Of a stretch of DNA of 23,885 nucleotides, positions 1 to 7,878 are shown piece by piece; position 1 is the stretch's first letter; each line of letters opens with the position of its first letter. The notes under the pieces were generated by a model. That model searched no databases. It had not been told where the DNA came from and saw only the letters and a program-made list of their open reading frames with translations. Origin of the DNA: Alkalibaculum bacchi. Lineage in GTDB: Bacteria > Bacillota > Clostridia > Eubacteriales > Alkalibacteraceae. The position numbers and the translations under genes are program-made. The stretch is taken from the NCBI RefSeq assembly GCF_937875145.1, contig NZ_CALNCS010000256.1:1-23885 (forward strand), in the 5' to 3' direction.

Positions 1-38
1 AAAGCGGGATGGGGACAGTGAATCGGTAAATGATGTGT
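1..38. repeat. Probable terminus of a Y1-transposase-type repeat element abutting tupA
   Basis: The first bases do not continue the TupA protein: an in-frame TAA lies at 27-29, and homology begins only near the Ser-Tyr-Asn-Asp-Ser-Gly codons at about 39. The segment contains GCGGGAT followed by GGGGACA. The reverse complement TGTCCCC is the terminal motif of the two element ends at 18771-18797 and 19052-19078, and GCGGGAT also occurs at 19020. A contig edge at a multicopy repeat is common, so the transition may be a real insertion into tupA or an assembly chimera. The assignment rests on a short motif. Confidence 0.35.
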
Positions 39-758
39 TCGTATAATGATTCAGGATTAATGGACTATTTAACACCAATGTTTGAAAAAGAGACTGGATA
101 CACTCTTGACGTAGTTTCTCAAGGAACAGGACAAGCTCTTCAAACAGGTAGAGACGGCAATGCGGATATCTTATTGATTCATGCTAAAGCAGACGAAGAG
201 AAGTTTGTAGAAGAAGGCTATGGATTAGAAAGAGTTGAAATCATGTACAATTACTTTGTAATTGTTGGACCTAGTGATAATCCAGCTAAAATTGTTAAAG
301 GAGATACTGCAGCAGATGCCTTTAAGAAAATTGCAGACACAAAGTCTACATTTGTTTCTAGAGGAGATGAGTCTGGTACTCATAAAAAAGAATTAAAAAT
401 CTGGGGAGCTAATTCTATAACACCAGAGGGAGATTGGTACATGTCGGCAGGAAAGGGCATGGGAGATGTTCTTCAAATGGCTAGTGAAGAAGGTGCATAT
501 ACGATAACAGATAAAGCTACTTATCTTTCTATGAAAGATAAACTTGAGCTTGATATTATCGTAGGCGAATCAGATGATTTAATGAACCAATATACAGTAA
601 TTGAAGTAAATCCTGATAAATTAGAAGGTATCAATAAAGAAGGCGCAGATGCTTATTTAGAGTGGATTACCTCAAAGGAAGTCTTAGCTAAAATTGGTGA
701 ATTTGGTAAAGAAGAATACGGTGAAGCATTATTCTCTATAAATTATCAAGGGAAATAA
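30..758 (+). CDS. tupA: Tungstate ABC transporter substrate-binding protein, 5'-truncated
   Basis: This is the oxyanion-binding component of a tungstate importer, normally a lipoprotein or secreted protein on the outer face of the membrane that hands tungstate to TupB. The sequence has the family hallmarks DSGLMDYL, GTGQALQTGRDGNADILLIHA and EEKFVEEGYG, followed by the MYN-FVIVGP segment and, further on, SRGDESGTHKKE. The C-terminal lobe is complete. The signal peptide and the conserved ATTTS strand are missing: the frame is closed by TAA at 27-29 and the ATG at 30 has no ribosome binding site. As it stands the protein could not be exported, so the gene is broken or the contig start is chimeric. 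tupB and tupC follow in the same direction, which supports tungstate over molybdate together with the sequence type. Confidence 0.85.
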   Translation: MMCSYNDSGLMDYLTPMFEKETGYTLDVVSQGTGQALQTGRDGNADILLIHAKADEEKFVEEGYGLERVEIMYNYFVIVGPSDNPAKIVKGDTAADAFKKIADTKSTFVSRGDESGTHKKELKIWGANSITPEGDWYMSAGKGMGDVLQMASEEGAYTITDKATYLSMKDKLELDIIVGESDDLMNQYTVIEVNPDKLEGINKEGADAYLEWITSKEVLAKIGEFGKEEYGEALFSINYQGK

Positions 759-859
759 ATAATGTCATAATAAGTCAAGAAACAGAGTAATAAGGAGCTT
801 TTATAATAATCCAAGTCGGCGTAAGCGCCAGCTTATGAATCTTGATTTGTTATGGTGAA

Positions 860-890
860 AAAAGGTCGCTGCCCACAGCGACCTTTTGTA
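860..890 (+). terminator. Hairpin terminator/attenuator between tupA and tupB
   Basis: A perfect 12-bp stem (860-871 with 876-887) closes a four-base CCCA loop, ends in TTTT and is flanked by A residues on the left. It lies 35 bases before the tupB start and inside the operon, so it probably lowers tupBC expression relative to the binding protein. A smaller GGCG/CGCC hairpin lies around 812-827. Confidence 0.75.
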
Positions 891-922
891 TAATAAGAGA
901 GCATCTTAGATAGGGAGGAACG

Positions 923-1612
923 ATGAATCAGATACTGACGAGTTTAATCGAAGCATTAAAATTAATTACATCTTTAGACAGAGAAGTATACATGATTATT
1001 CTTCTGTCTTTAATCGTGTCCATCTCTAGCACGACCATTGCAGCTCTTGGTGCCATTCCAACAGGGGTTTTTATTGGAAGCAAGGAGTTTAGAGGGAAGA
1101 AGATCCTTGTGCGATTGATTAATACTTTTATGGGCATTCCGCCAGTGGTTGCCGGTCTAGTGGTCTACATGATTTTATCGAGAAAAGGCCCCTTAGGATT
1201 TCTTGATATCTTATTTACACCTGCTGCTATGATTATTGCACAAGTTTTAATCATCTTTCCTATTGTCACGGGACTTATTATTTCAGCTGTAAAATCAAAA
1301 GTAAAGATCATTTGGGAGACTGGAAAAGGCATTGGTTTAGGGGATGGAAAAATATTAAGATTGCTATTTCACGAGTGCAGATATCCGATTATTTCAGCCA
1401 TTATAGCTGGCTATGGGAGGGCTATTTCCGAAGTAGGTGCAATTACTCTTGTAGGAGGAAATATTCAATTTAGAACTAGAGTAATGACTACAGCTATTGT
1501 CCTTGAGACTGGAAAGGGAAATTTTGATATTGCTCTCGCTTTAGGTATCATATTATTAAGTATTTCTTTTGTTATAAACTATATTGCCCATCGCATTCAG
1601 GAGAATCGCTAA
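923..1612 (+). CDS. tupB: Tungstate ABC transporter permease TupB
   Basis: This is the membrane channel subunit of the tungstate importer. The 229-residue protein has about five to six hydrophobic segments. The cytoplasmic coupling motif GRAISEVGAITLVGGNI, the EAA-loop equivalent of TupB/ModB permeases, sits near residues 170-186 and contacts the ATPase. The start is fixed by GGGAGG a few bases upstream. The stop codon overlaps the tupC start by one base, so the two are translationally coupled. The MGIPPVVAGLVVY segment is typical of TupB rather than ModB. No disruption is visible. Confidence 0.92.
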   Translation: MNQILTSLIEALKLITSLDREVYMIILLSLIVSISSTTIAALGAIPTGVFIGSKEFRGKKILVRLINTFMGIPPVVAGLVVYMILSRKGPLGFLDILFTPAAMIIAQVLIIFPIVTGLIISAVKSKVKIIWETGKGIGLGDGKILRLLFHECRYPIISAIIAGYGRAISEVGAITLVGGNIQFRTRVMTTAIVLETGKGNFDIALALGIILLSISFVINYIAHRIQENR

Positions 1613-2301
1613 TGAAAGTAAAGATAGAAAGTATAAGAAAAATCTATAATGAAAAAGAAGTTGTACACGTGGACCATTACCAGTTTAGTGAAGGAAAAAT
1701 CTATGCGATTATAGGCGGAAATGGAGCAGGAAAGACAACTTTACTGCGAATGATTGCAGGAGTTGAACAACCGACTAAAGGAACCATTTACTACAATGGA
1801 CAACCTCATATCGATCATGAGAAGGTCTCTTATATGCCTCAACAAATCTATTTGTTTGATACGACAGTCTTAAAAAATGTATCTTTAGGAATAGATAAAG
1901 GAAAACAAAGTTCTCAGAGAATACAGGAAGCTTTAGAGTATGTAGGTATGAATGAATTTTCAAATAAAAATGCATTACAACTATCTGGTGGAGAATCGCA
2001 AAGAGTGGCTATCGCAAGATTATTAGTAAGAAAGAGGGAGTTAATTCTCATGGACGAGCCATCTTCATCTACAGATATTACAGGAAATAAGCTTCTTGCA
2101 GATTATATGAGAAGAGTGAATAAACTTGAGCGTAGCACCATTATATTTGTCACTCATAATCCTGCACTAGCTAGCAAAGTAGCAGATGAATGCGTATTTA
2201 TGGCGAGTGGTAAAATAGTAGAAGCAGGAACATCAAAAGATGTTATATATTCACCTAAAACGCCAGAACTAAAAACCTTTATAGAAAACTGGAGAATATA
2301 G
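1612..2301 (+). CDS. tupC: Tungstate ABC transporter ATP-binding protein TupC
   Basis: This is the cytoplasmic ATPase that powers tungstate import through TupB. Visible motifs are Walker A GGNGAGKTT (residues 35-43), Q-loop PQQ (76-78), signature LSGGE (124-128), Walker B LILMDEP (144-150) and the switch histidine in VTHNP. At 229 residues it is short: it lacks the C-terminal TOBE/molbindin domain found in ModC, which fits the TupC type. AGGAG at 1599-1603 inside the end of tupB provides the ribosome binding site. The TAG stop is embedded in the following terminator stem. Confidence 0.92.
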   Translation: MKVKIESIRKIYNEKEVVHVDHYQFSEGKIYAIIGGNGAGKTTLLRMIAGVEQPTKGTIYYNGQPHIDHEKVSYMPQQIYLFDTTVLKNVSLGIDKGKQSSQRIQEALEYVGMNEFSNKNALQLSGGESQRVAIARLLVRKRELILMDEPSSSTDITGNKLLADYMRRVNKLERSTIIFVTHNPALASKVADECVFMASGKIVEAGTSKDVIYSPKTPELKTFIENWRI

Positions 2302-2334
2302 AAGAAAGTGCCTTTTTGGCACCTTCTTCTATAT
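2297..2334 (+). terminator. Terminator of the tup operon
   Basis: Arms 2297-2312 and 2318-2333 form a 16-bp stem with one mismatch and a TTTTT loop. The arms are A-rich on one side and T-rich on the other, so it may work in both directions, which suits the converging yyaC gene. The tupC stop codon is part of the stem. Confidence 0.75.
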
Positions 2335-2538
2335 CAGCGTTTAGTATTTTGCCACCGTGGGTGGCTTAAAGATTTGCTGGGAATGTATTATGGACTATAT
2401 ATGGACTATATAAGTATACTTTGCAACTGCTGAATGTAGCTAAAATACTGGTCGCTAGTCGCTGGCGACTGAATGCTAAAGTATGGAGAAACCTCTCAAG
2501 TTTCCAGATTTCTAACGGGTCGACTTTTCTGCACTACA
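2302..2538. other. Convergent intergenic spacer with small repeats
   Basis: No coding potential is seen between tupC and yyaC. The segment holds a GCCAC/GTGGC hairpin around 2351-2365, a tandem duplication of the 11-mer ATGGACTATAT around 2390-2412, and an AGTCG/CGACT hairpin around 2457-2470. A similar GCCACC/GGTGGC hairpin occurs at 23681-23695. Confidence 0.4.
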
Positions 2539-3099
2539 TTAATTTCTTGCATACAAAGCGCTATGTGTCGCTTTATACAGGCAATCCGTCATAACATCTG
2601 CCATTTCCATAATAAAACTCAATCGGACTTGATGAATATTGGAGTTGTTAAATTTATCCATAGTGTCTACAACTCCTATCAAAGAGTAGTCTCCAATAGG
2701 TGGTAGCTTTTTTCCTACACCTTTTCCAGGATATATAGGACCTTCTCTAAATTGAATAGTGCCTACAGATTTTTTGTTTCCAAGAGAAGCATCGACTGCA
2801 ATGATACTATGATCAGGGTAATTTGCCTTTAGCAATTCAAGTTTTTCTTCTAAATTCATAGCATGAATAGGTTCGTTTATAGTGCCAAATACAGGATATC
2901 TAATGTCTAAATTTTTTAAATTGTATCCTACTAATGGTCCTAAACTATCGCCAATACATCGATCTGTTCCTATACATACGACCACAAAAGGAGAATTACA
3001 TATTCTTTTTAATGGGATGCTGAGCAAAGTGCTCGCATTGACATCTTTTATATGGAACTTGAGCGATTCAAAAATATCTCGATTAATCCCCAACATCAT
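2539..3099 (-). CDS. yyaC: Sporulation protein YyaC (GPR-like putative spore protease family)
   Basis: The protein matches the YyaC/DUF1256 family, found in endospore formers and structurally related to germination protease GPR; its substrate is not established. Family motifs are VVVCIGTDRCIGDSLGP at about residues 37-53, the IIAVDASLG strand, and the PGKGVGKKLPPIGDYSLIGVVD segment. Length 186 is normal. GAGGTGAT lies directly upstream of two adjacent ATG codons, which fixes the start to within one codon. The gene is monocistronic, convergent with tupC and divergent from metK. Its presence is the main evidence that the organism sporulates. No sigma-F or sigma-G promoter could be assigned with confidence. 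Confidence 0.88.
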   Translation of the reverse strand: MMLGINRDIFESLKFHIKDVNASTLLSIPLKRICNSPFVVVCIGTDRCIGDSLGPLVGYNLKNLDIRYPVFGTINEPIHAMNLEEKLELLKANYPDHSIIAVDASLGNKKSVGTIQFREGPIYPGKGVGKKLPPIGDYSLIGVVDTMDKFNNSNIHQVRLSFIMEMADVMTDCLYKATHSALYARN

Positions 3100-3483
3100 A
3101 TCACCTCTATATTATGTATATAGGAGAAGCTAGGCTAAAATTACAAAAATATATCTCTATTTTATAATGAAAAGCAAAAATAATTTGTTGATATTCGTTT
3201 AAGTAAAGAAAATATTGGAACTTTTATATACTAGGAAGGTATTTGCTTTTAAAAGAGTTCTTATTCCTATATAGATAATTAAAAGTAACGGTCATTGCTG
3301 GTGATCTAAACGGCTTTACTTAGAGCGTAGAACGAATGCGCATAGGCACTAATCAATAAGCTATTAGATTATAATGCCTAAAGGATTAGTATCTACGGTT
3401 TTTATTTATTTATACACTCCTTTTAATAAATCAAAATATCTCTAGGCATATATTTAGGATACACAAGCCTAACATTCTTATCC
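3100..3483. other. Intergenic region with a nested hairpin of unknown role
   Basis: There is no gene here. The segment 3335-3380 contains a nested fold: outer arms TAGGCA/TGCCTA enclose TAATC/GATTA. An additional weak stem GGTCAT/GTGATC lies just to its left, and T-rich sequence follows around 3400-3410. No known RNA family was recognised on either strand. Confidence 0.3.
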
Positions 3484-3512
3484 TTGACTTTAAAAGATAC
3501 CTATGGTAACAT
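3484..3512 (+). promoter_or_regulatory. Vegetative promoter of the metK S-box leader
   Basis: TTGACT (3484-3489) and TAACAT (3507-3512) are separated by exactly 17 bases, a good sigma-A arrangement. It ends about 25 bases before the first base pair of the SAM aptamer, so the riboswitch would begin close to the 5' end of the transcript. Confidence 0.65.
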
Positions 3513-3536
3513 TTTAATAAATTGAATAGTAGTTTA

Positions 3537-3673
3537 CCTTATCCAGAGTGGTGGAGGGAATAGGCCCTGAGAAACCCGGCAACCAGCATAAATGCATTGG
3601 TGCTAATACCTACAGAATATACTGAATGATGAGGGGTTTATTTTTAAAAGCCTCGTCATTTGACGAGGCTTTT
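3537..3673 (+). promoter_or_regulatory. SAM-I (S-box) riboswitch with terminator
   Basis: The aptamer spans 3537-3634 and shows the S-box core: AGAGTGGTGGAGGGA, GGCCC, AAACCCGGCAACC and GGTGCTAATACC. P1 pairs CCTTATC (3537-3543) with GATGAGG (3628-3634). The terminator stem is 3646-3657 with 3662-3673, followed by a short T tract. AATGATGAGG at the 3' side of P1 can pair with CCTCGTCATT at 3651-3660, giving a clear antiterminator. By known S-box logic, high SAM stabilises P1 and stops transcription before metK, the gene for SAM synthase. Confidence 0.95.
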
Positions 3674-3701
3674 CGTTGTGTATTAGGAAAGTTCTACTCT
3701 T

Positions 3702-3745
3702 AAATGTAACGACTATATAAGCCATCTTTATATGTAGTTACATTT
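3702..3745 (+). repeat. Leader hairpin between the riboswitch and metK
   Basis: AAATGTAAC (3702-3710) pairs with GTTACATTT (3737-3745), and within it ATATAA (3715-3720) pairs with TTATAT (3728-3733). The stem is A/T-rich and lacks a T run, so it is not an obvious terminator. It belongs to the long leader (over 220 bases) between the S-box terminator and metK. Confidence 0.5.
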
Positions 3746-3758
3746 TAACATGTGAGAC

Positions 3759-3820
3759 TTGACCCTAGCACTGACAGCTGATTGCTATAGTTTTTTGTAC
3801 TTTAGTAGAAAAGTTCTACT
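3759..3820 (+). promoter_or_regulatory. Possible second metK promoter followed by a small hairpin
   Basis: TTGACC (3759-3764) and TGCTAT (3783-3788) are 18 bases apart, a plausible promoter downstream of the S-box terminator. It is followed by AGTAGAA/TTCTACT (3804-3810 with 3814-3820) and a T-rich stretch. The sequence AAGTTCTACTCT in this hairpin repeats one at 3689-3700. If active, this promoter would bypass SAM control. The evidence is base pattern only. Confidence 0.3.
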
Positions 3821-3898
3821 CTATTTTTAAAACAATTTTTGAACAACAGCTATACTACCGTTTAACTATCGTTCAACTAAAAATATGGAGGGATATAG

Positions 3899-5077
3899 AT
3901 GACAAAAAAATTATTTACTTCGGAATCTGTTACAGAGGGACATCCAGATAAAATCTGTGATCAAATATCAGATGCAGTATTAGATGCAATATTAAAGCAA
4001 GATCCTGCTGCTAGAGTGGCTTGTGAGACAGCGATAACAACAGGAATGGTTCTTGTAATGGGAGAAATCACTACCAATTGTTACGTGGACATTCCAAAGG
4101 TAGTAAGAGAAACCATCAAAGAGATTGGCTATACAAGAGCAAAATATGGATTTGATTCTGAGACTTGTGCCGTCATAACTTCAATTGATGAGCAATCTCC
4201 GGATATAGCACAAGGTGTTAATACAGCTTTGGAGGCTAGAAGTGGTGAAATAGAGACAGATGTAAGTACGGGAGCAGGAGACCAAGGAATGATGTTTGGT
4301 TTTGCTTGCAATGAAACGCCAGAACTTATGCCGCTACCAATATCATTAGCTCATAGATTGGCTAAAAAATTATCTGAAGTGAGAAAAAATAAAACCTTAG
4401 AATATCTACGACCTGATGGAAAAACTCAAGTTACAGTAGAATACGAAGACGAAAAACCAGTGAGAGTAGATACTGTAGTTATATCTACACAACATGGTCC
4501 AGAAGTAGAATTAGAGACGATAAGAGAAGATTTGATTAAAAATGTAATCGAGCCTGTAATAGATAAAAATCTTTTAGATGAGAAGACAAAGATCTATATT
4601 AATCCTACAGGAAGATTTGTAGTAGGAGGACCTCAAGGAGACTCTGGCTTAACAGGTAGAAAGATTATCGTAGACACCTATGGTGGAACTGGCCGTCATG
4701 GCGGGGGGGCCTTTTCAGGCAAAGATCCTACAAAAGTAGACCGTTCTGCTGCCTATGCAGCAAGGTATGTAGCAAAGAACATTGTAGCAGCTGGACTTGC
4801 TGAAAAATGTGAAGTAGAGCTAGCCTACGCAATTGGCGTTGCAAAACCAGTATCCGTCTATGTAGATACATTTGGGACAGGCAAAATCAGTGAGGAGAAG
4901 ATTTCAGAATTAATCAACGCAAACTTCGATTTAAGACCGGCAGCAATTATCAGAGATTTAGACCTTAGAAAGCCAATCTATAGAAAAACAGCAGCTTATG
5001 GTCACTTCGGAAGAACAGATCAAAATTTTCCATGGGAAAGAATGGACAAGATTGAAGTATTAAAATCAGCCCTGTAA
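3899..5077 (+). CDS. metK: S-adenosylmethionine synthase
   Basis: This cytoplasmic enzyme makes SAM from ATP and methionine, with hydrolysis of the triphosphate. The 392-residue protein has the expected length and motifs: ESVTEGHPDKICDQISDA near the N-terminus (His15, Asp17), GAGDQGMMFGFACNET around 118-133, GGPQGDSGLTGRKIIVDTYGG, and GGGAFSGKDPTKVDRSAAYAARY, the phosphate-binding region. GGAGGGA lies eight bases before the ATG. SAM-I riboswitch control fits the product exactly. The gene is single-cistron and ends at the terminator shared with the convergent fab operon. Confidence 0.97.
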   Translation: MTKKLFTSESVTEGHPDKICDQISDAVLDAILKQDPAARVACETAITTGMVLVMGEITTNCYVDIPKVVRETIKEIGYTRAKYGFDSETCAVITSIDEQSPDIAQGVNTALEARSGEIETDVSTGAGDQGMMFGFACNETPELMPLPISLAHRLAKKLSEVRKNKTLEYLRPDGKTQVTVEYEDEKPVRVDTVVISTQHGPEVELETIREDLIKNVIEPVIDKNLLDEKTKIYINPTGRFVVGGPQGDSGLTGRKIIVDTYGGTGRHGGGAFSGKDPTKVDRSAAYAARYVAKNIVAAGLAEKCEVELAYAIGVAKPVSVYVDTFGTGKISEEKISELINANFDLRPAAIIRDLDLRKPIYRKTAAYGHFGRTDQNFPWERMDKIEVLKSAL

Positions 5078-5437
5078 AATTGGTTGGATGGTAAAAATCT
5101 ATCTGCGATTAGCCATCAGGGTTTTGAGTATTCCCTTTGGGTCAAAAAACTTGCCTTAAACGCTAAAGAACCTGCGAAACGAGCCATACACCTGCCCCAT
5201 CATCTTTGGGTTTGAAAGGAATATCCCAAGACCTACAACTTAAAACATAGAATTTAAAATAAAAACAGCTAGACCTAAAATCTAGCTGTTTTACTGTTAC
5301 AAAAGTTTTTCTTCTGCAATTTTATTATCTTATAATTTGAATTATCACAAAAATTAAAATCTACTATCAGAAGTGGGTAATGCTACCTCTGGTAGCCAAA
5401 GGACTCAAAAGGAATACCATATACTGATGCCTGATTG
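5078..5437. other. Convergent spacer with degenerate inverted repeats
   Basis: Apart from the terminator no gene is seen. GAGTATTCCCTTTGGGTC at 5126-5143 is nearly the inverse of the segment at 5402-5418, and CTTTGGGT recurs around 5203. This could be remains of a small element; the matches are short. Confidence 0.3.
5262..5292. terminator. Bidirectional terminator between metK and the acc-fab operon
   Basis: A perfect 12-bp stem (5262-5273 with 5281-5292) has a seven-base loop, with A residues at the left edge and T residues at the right. It can therefore end the metK transcript and, read on the other strand, the acc-fab transcript arriving from the right. Confidence 0.8.
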
Positions 5438-5875
5438 TTAGAGCGCCGAAGGCGCAATCGCAAAGGTTAGTTCTGCTGTTGCAGCGATTTCGTCTCCTAC
5501 ATAGGCTGTGGCTGATCCTACGCCTACGCTACCTCTGCTTTTGATGATTTCAGTTTTTAAGGTAAGAGTATCTCCAGGGATGACTTTTCTCTTAAATTTG
5601 GCGTTTTTAATGCCGCCAAAATAAGCAATTTTACCCTTGTTTTCTTCTAGGCTAAGAAGAGCTACAGCACCTACTTGTGCGAGGGCTTCAATGATGAGTA
5701 CACCTGGCATAACGTGTTCTTGAGGGAAATGTCCCTGAAAGAAGGGTTCGTTAGCCGTAACATTTTTTAATCCTGTAGCATTTACTCCAGGCTCTAGTTC
5801 AAGAATCTGATCTACTAAGAGCATGGGAAAACGGTGAGGGATAATCTCTTGTATTTGATTGCTGTTTAGTAACAT
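5438..5875 (-). CDS. fabZ: 3-hydroxyacyl-ACP dehydratase FabZ
   Basis: FabZ dehydrates 3-hydroxyacyl-ACP to trans-2-enoyl-ACP in fatty acid elongation. The hot-dog-fold protein is 145 residues, normal for the family, and carries HRFPMLLVDQI plus the active-site segment GHFPQEHVMPGVLIIEALAQ with His49 and Glu63. Its ATG overlaps the fabF stop by one base, and GGAGG in the end of fabF serves as ribosome binding site, indicating coupling. It is the last gene of the operon. The end of the gene contains a GCGCC/GGCGC palindrome, and the real terminator is about 145 bases further on. Confidence 0.96.
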   Translation of the reverse strand: MLLNSNQIQEIIPHRFPMLLVDQILELEPGVNATGLKNVTANEPFFQGHFPQEHVMPGVLIIEALAQVGAVALLSLEENKGKIAYFGGIKNAKFKRKVIPGDTLTLKTEIIKSRGSVGVGSATAYVGDEIAATAELTFAIAPSAL

Positions 5876-7125
5876 TATAAACCTCCAGTGTTATGGTTGT
5901 ACTTCTTAAACACTATGGTCGCATTATGTCCACCAAAGCCTAATGAGTTAGATAGAACCACATTTACTTTTGCTTTTCTAGATTCGTTTGGAACATAGTC
6001 TAAATCGCATTCCGGATCAGGGGTTTTGTAGCCTATAGTTGGTGGTAAGATATCATCTTGTATTGCTTTGATACATGCGATGGCTTCTACGCTTCCTGAG
6101 GCTCCTAACAAATGACCGATCATGGATTTTGTAGAGCTTACTGGTGGAGTGATACCGTCATCACCAAATAAGGCTTTAATAGCCAATGATTCATTTAAAT
6201 CATTGTAATAAGTACTTGTGCCATGAGCGTTAATATAGGATACATCTGATGTATTTAGATGAGCATCTTTTAAGGCGTTTTTCATAGAGCGCATAGCTCC
6301 TTCGCCTTCTGGAGCAGGGGAGGTAATATGGTGAGCATCACAAGTGAGACCATAGCCAATTAATTCAGCATATATTGTTGCCCCTCTCTTTTGAGCATTC
6401 TCTAAAGATTCTAATATGAGTATTCCTGCTCCTTCACCCATGACGAAACCTTCACGGTCTTTATCAAAGGGAATAGAAGCTCTCTTACAATCAGTTGCTC
6501 TACTTAAAGCTTTCATTGCCATAAAACCAGAAATCCCTAATTCATTAATAGATGCTTCTGTACCACCTGCAATAGCAATATCTATCTCACCGTATTGAAT
6601 TTTTCTAAAGGCTTCTCCTATAGCATTAGTAGCAGATGCACAGGCTGTAACCACATTTAAACATGGACCTTTTGCTTCTAAGGCAATAGCTACATTACCT
6701 GCTGCCATATTAGAAATCATCATGGGAACAAAATAAGGAGAGACTCGATCTACACCCTTGTCAAACATTTTTTTGGTCTGATCTTGTATCGTGTCAATTC
6801 CACCAATACCACTACTTACAAAGACGCCAATGCGTTCCCTGTCAATTTCATAATCTCCTAGTTTGGCATCATTATAGGCTTCATGAGCAGCGTATAAGGC
6901 AAACTGACTGTATTTATCTAATCTCTTTAATTCTCTCTTATGGATATATTTTTCTGAATTAAATTCTTTCACTTCTCCAGCGCATTTTACTTCAAATGCA
7001 TCCGTGTTAAAATGAGTAATTTCATTGATTCCACATTTACCGGCAACGATATTATCCCAAAACTCAGATATGCTACTGCCTAATGGATTAATGGTACCCA
7101 TTCCTGTTATAACTACTCTATTCAT
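5875..7125 (-). CDS. fabF: Beta-ketoacyl-ACP synthase II
   Basis: This condensing enzyme extends acyl-ACP by two carbons from malonyl-ACP. The 416-residue protein has the complete triad: Cys162 in VVTACASATNAIG, His301 in INAHGTSTYYND and His338 in KSMIGHLLGASG. SNSLGFGGHNATIVF closes the thiolase fold. AGGAGG sits a few bases upstream of the ATG, eleven bases after fabG. Only one elongating ketosynthase is seen in the operon besides FabH, which is usual for Firmicutes. Confidence 0.96.
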   Translation of the reverse strand: MNRVVITGMGTINPLGSSISEFWDNIVAGKCGINEITHFNTDAFEVKCAGEVKEFNSEKYIHKRELKRLDKYSQFALYAAHEAYNDAKLGDYEIDRERIGVFVSSGIGGIDTIQDQTKKMFDKGVDRVSPYFVPMMISNMAAGNVAIALEAKGPCLNVVTACASATNAIGEAFRKIQYGEIDIAIAGGTEASINELGISGFMAMKALSRATDCKRASIPFDKDREGFVMGEGAGILILESLENAQKRGATIYAELIGYGLTCDAHHITSPAPEGEGAMRSMKNALKDAHLNTSDVSYINAHGTSTYYNDLNESLAIKALFGDDGITPPVSSTKSMIGHLLGASGSVEAIACIKAIQDDILPPTIGYKTPDPECDLDYVPNESRKAKVNVVLSNSLGFGGHNATIVFKKYNHNTGGL

Positions 7126-7136
7126 AGTAATTCCTC

Positions 7137-7877
7137 CTACATGGCCATTCCGCCGTCTACATTGATGACCTGTCCTGTTATGTAGCCAGATTCATCAGAG
7201 GCTAGGAAACCCACTAAATTTGCGATATCTTCTGCAGTACCAAATGAATTCATAGGAATATTTGATTTGATTGCAGATTTTTGTTCGTCGCTTAATTGAT
7301 CTGTCATATCTGACACGATAAAACCTGGAGCTATTGCATTGACAGTAATGTTTCTTGTTGCTAATTCTTTGGCTACGGATTTTGTAAGACCGATAATGCC
7401 TGCTTTTGAAGCTGCGTAATTAGCCTGTCCTGTATTGCCAACTAAACCTATAACAGAGGCGATACTAATGATTCTACCTTTCTTTTTCTTTAACATATGC
7501 CTAGAAGCGTGTTTTGTACAATTAAAAGCACCTTTTAAGTTTGTATTGATCACATGGTCAAAATCTTCTTCACTCATTTTTAAAAGTAGATTATCTCTAG
7601 TGATGCCTGCATTATTGATTAAAATATCGATGCTTCCATATGTTTTTACTGTAGTGTCCACAATATTTTTTGCATCCTCAAAATTGCTTACATCCCCTTG
7701 AATAACCAATCCTTCTTTGCCCTCCGCTTTTAATTCTGTTATGAGTTCTTCAGCTGGTGCAGCATTAGAATTGTAGTTGATGACAATATTACAGCCTAAG
7801 CTGCTGAGTTTTTTTGCAATGGCTCTGCCAATTCCTCTCGAGCCACCTGTAATTAGGGCGGTCTTACCTGTTAACAT
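7137..7877 (-). CDS. fabG: 3-oxoacyl-ACP reductase FabG
   Basis: FabG is the NADPH-dependent short-chain dehydrogenase that reduces 3-ketoacyl-ACP. The 246-residue protein shows the cofactor motif TGGSRGIGRAIA, NNAG near residue 88-91, and the catalytic residues Ser141, Tyr154 and Lys158 (QANYAASKAG). The C-terminal GQVINVDGGMAM is typical of FabG. One base separates the start from the fabD stop, and GGAGG lies inside the end of fabD. Position between fabD and fabF supports the fatty acid role over other short-chain dehydrogenases. Confidence 0.96.
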   Translation of the reverse strand: MLTGKTALITGGSRGIGRAIAKKLSSLGCNIVINYNSNAAPAEELITELKAEGKEGLVIQGDVSNFEDAKNIVDTTVKTYGSIDILINNAGITRDNLLLKMSEEDFDHVINTNLKGAFNCTKHASRHMLKKKKGRIISIASVIGLVGNTGQANYAASKAGIIGLTKSVAKELATRNITVNAIAPGFIVSDMTDQLSDEQKSAIKSNIPMNSFGTAEDIANLVGFLASDESGYITGQVINVDGGMAM

Positions 7878-7878
7878 A

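Noticed and set aside
759..859. A possible molybdenum/tungsten cofactor riboswitch between tupA and tupB
   Set aside because: The spacer is too short and lacks the conserved Moco RNA core; only a small GGCG/CGCC hairpin and a terminator are seen.
2473..2706. A 77-codon plus-strand ORF over the yyaC 3' end
   Set aside because: It is antisense to the clearly conserved yyaC frame and has no ribosome binding site.
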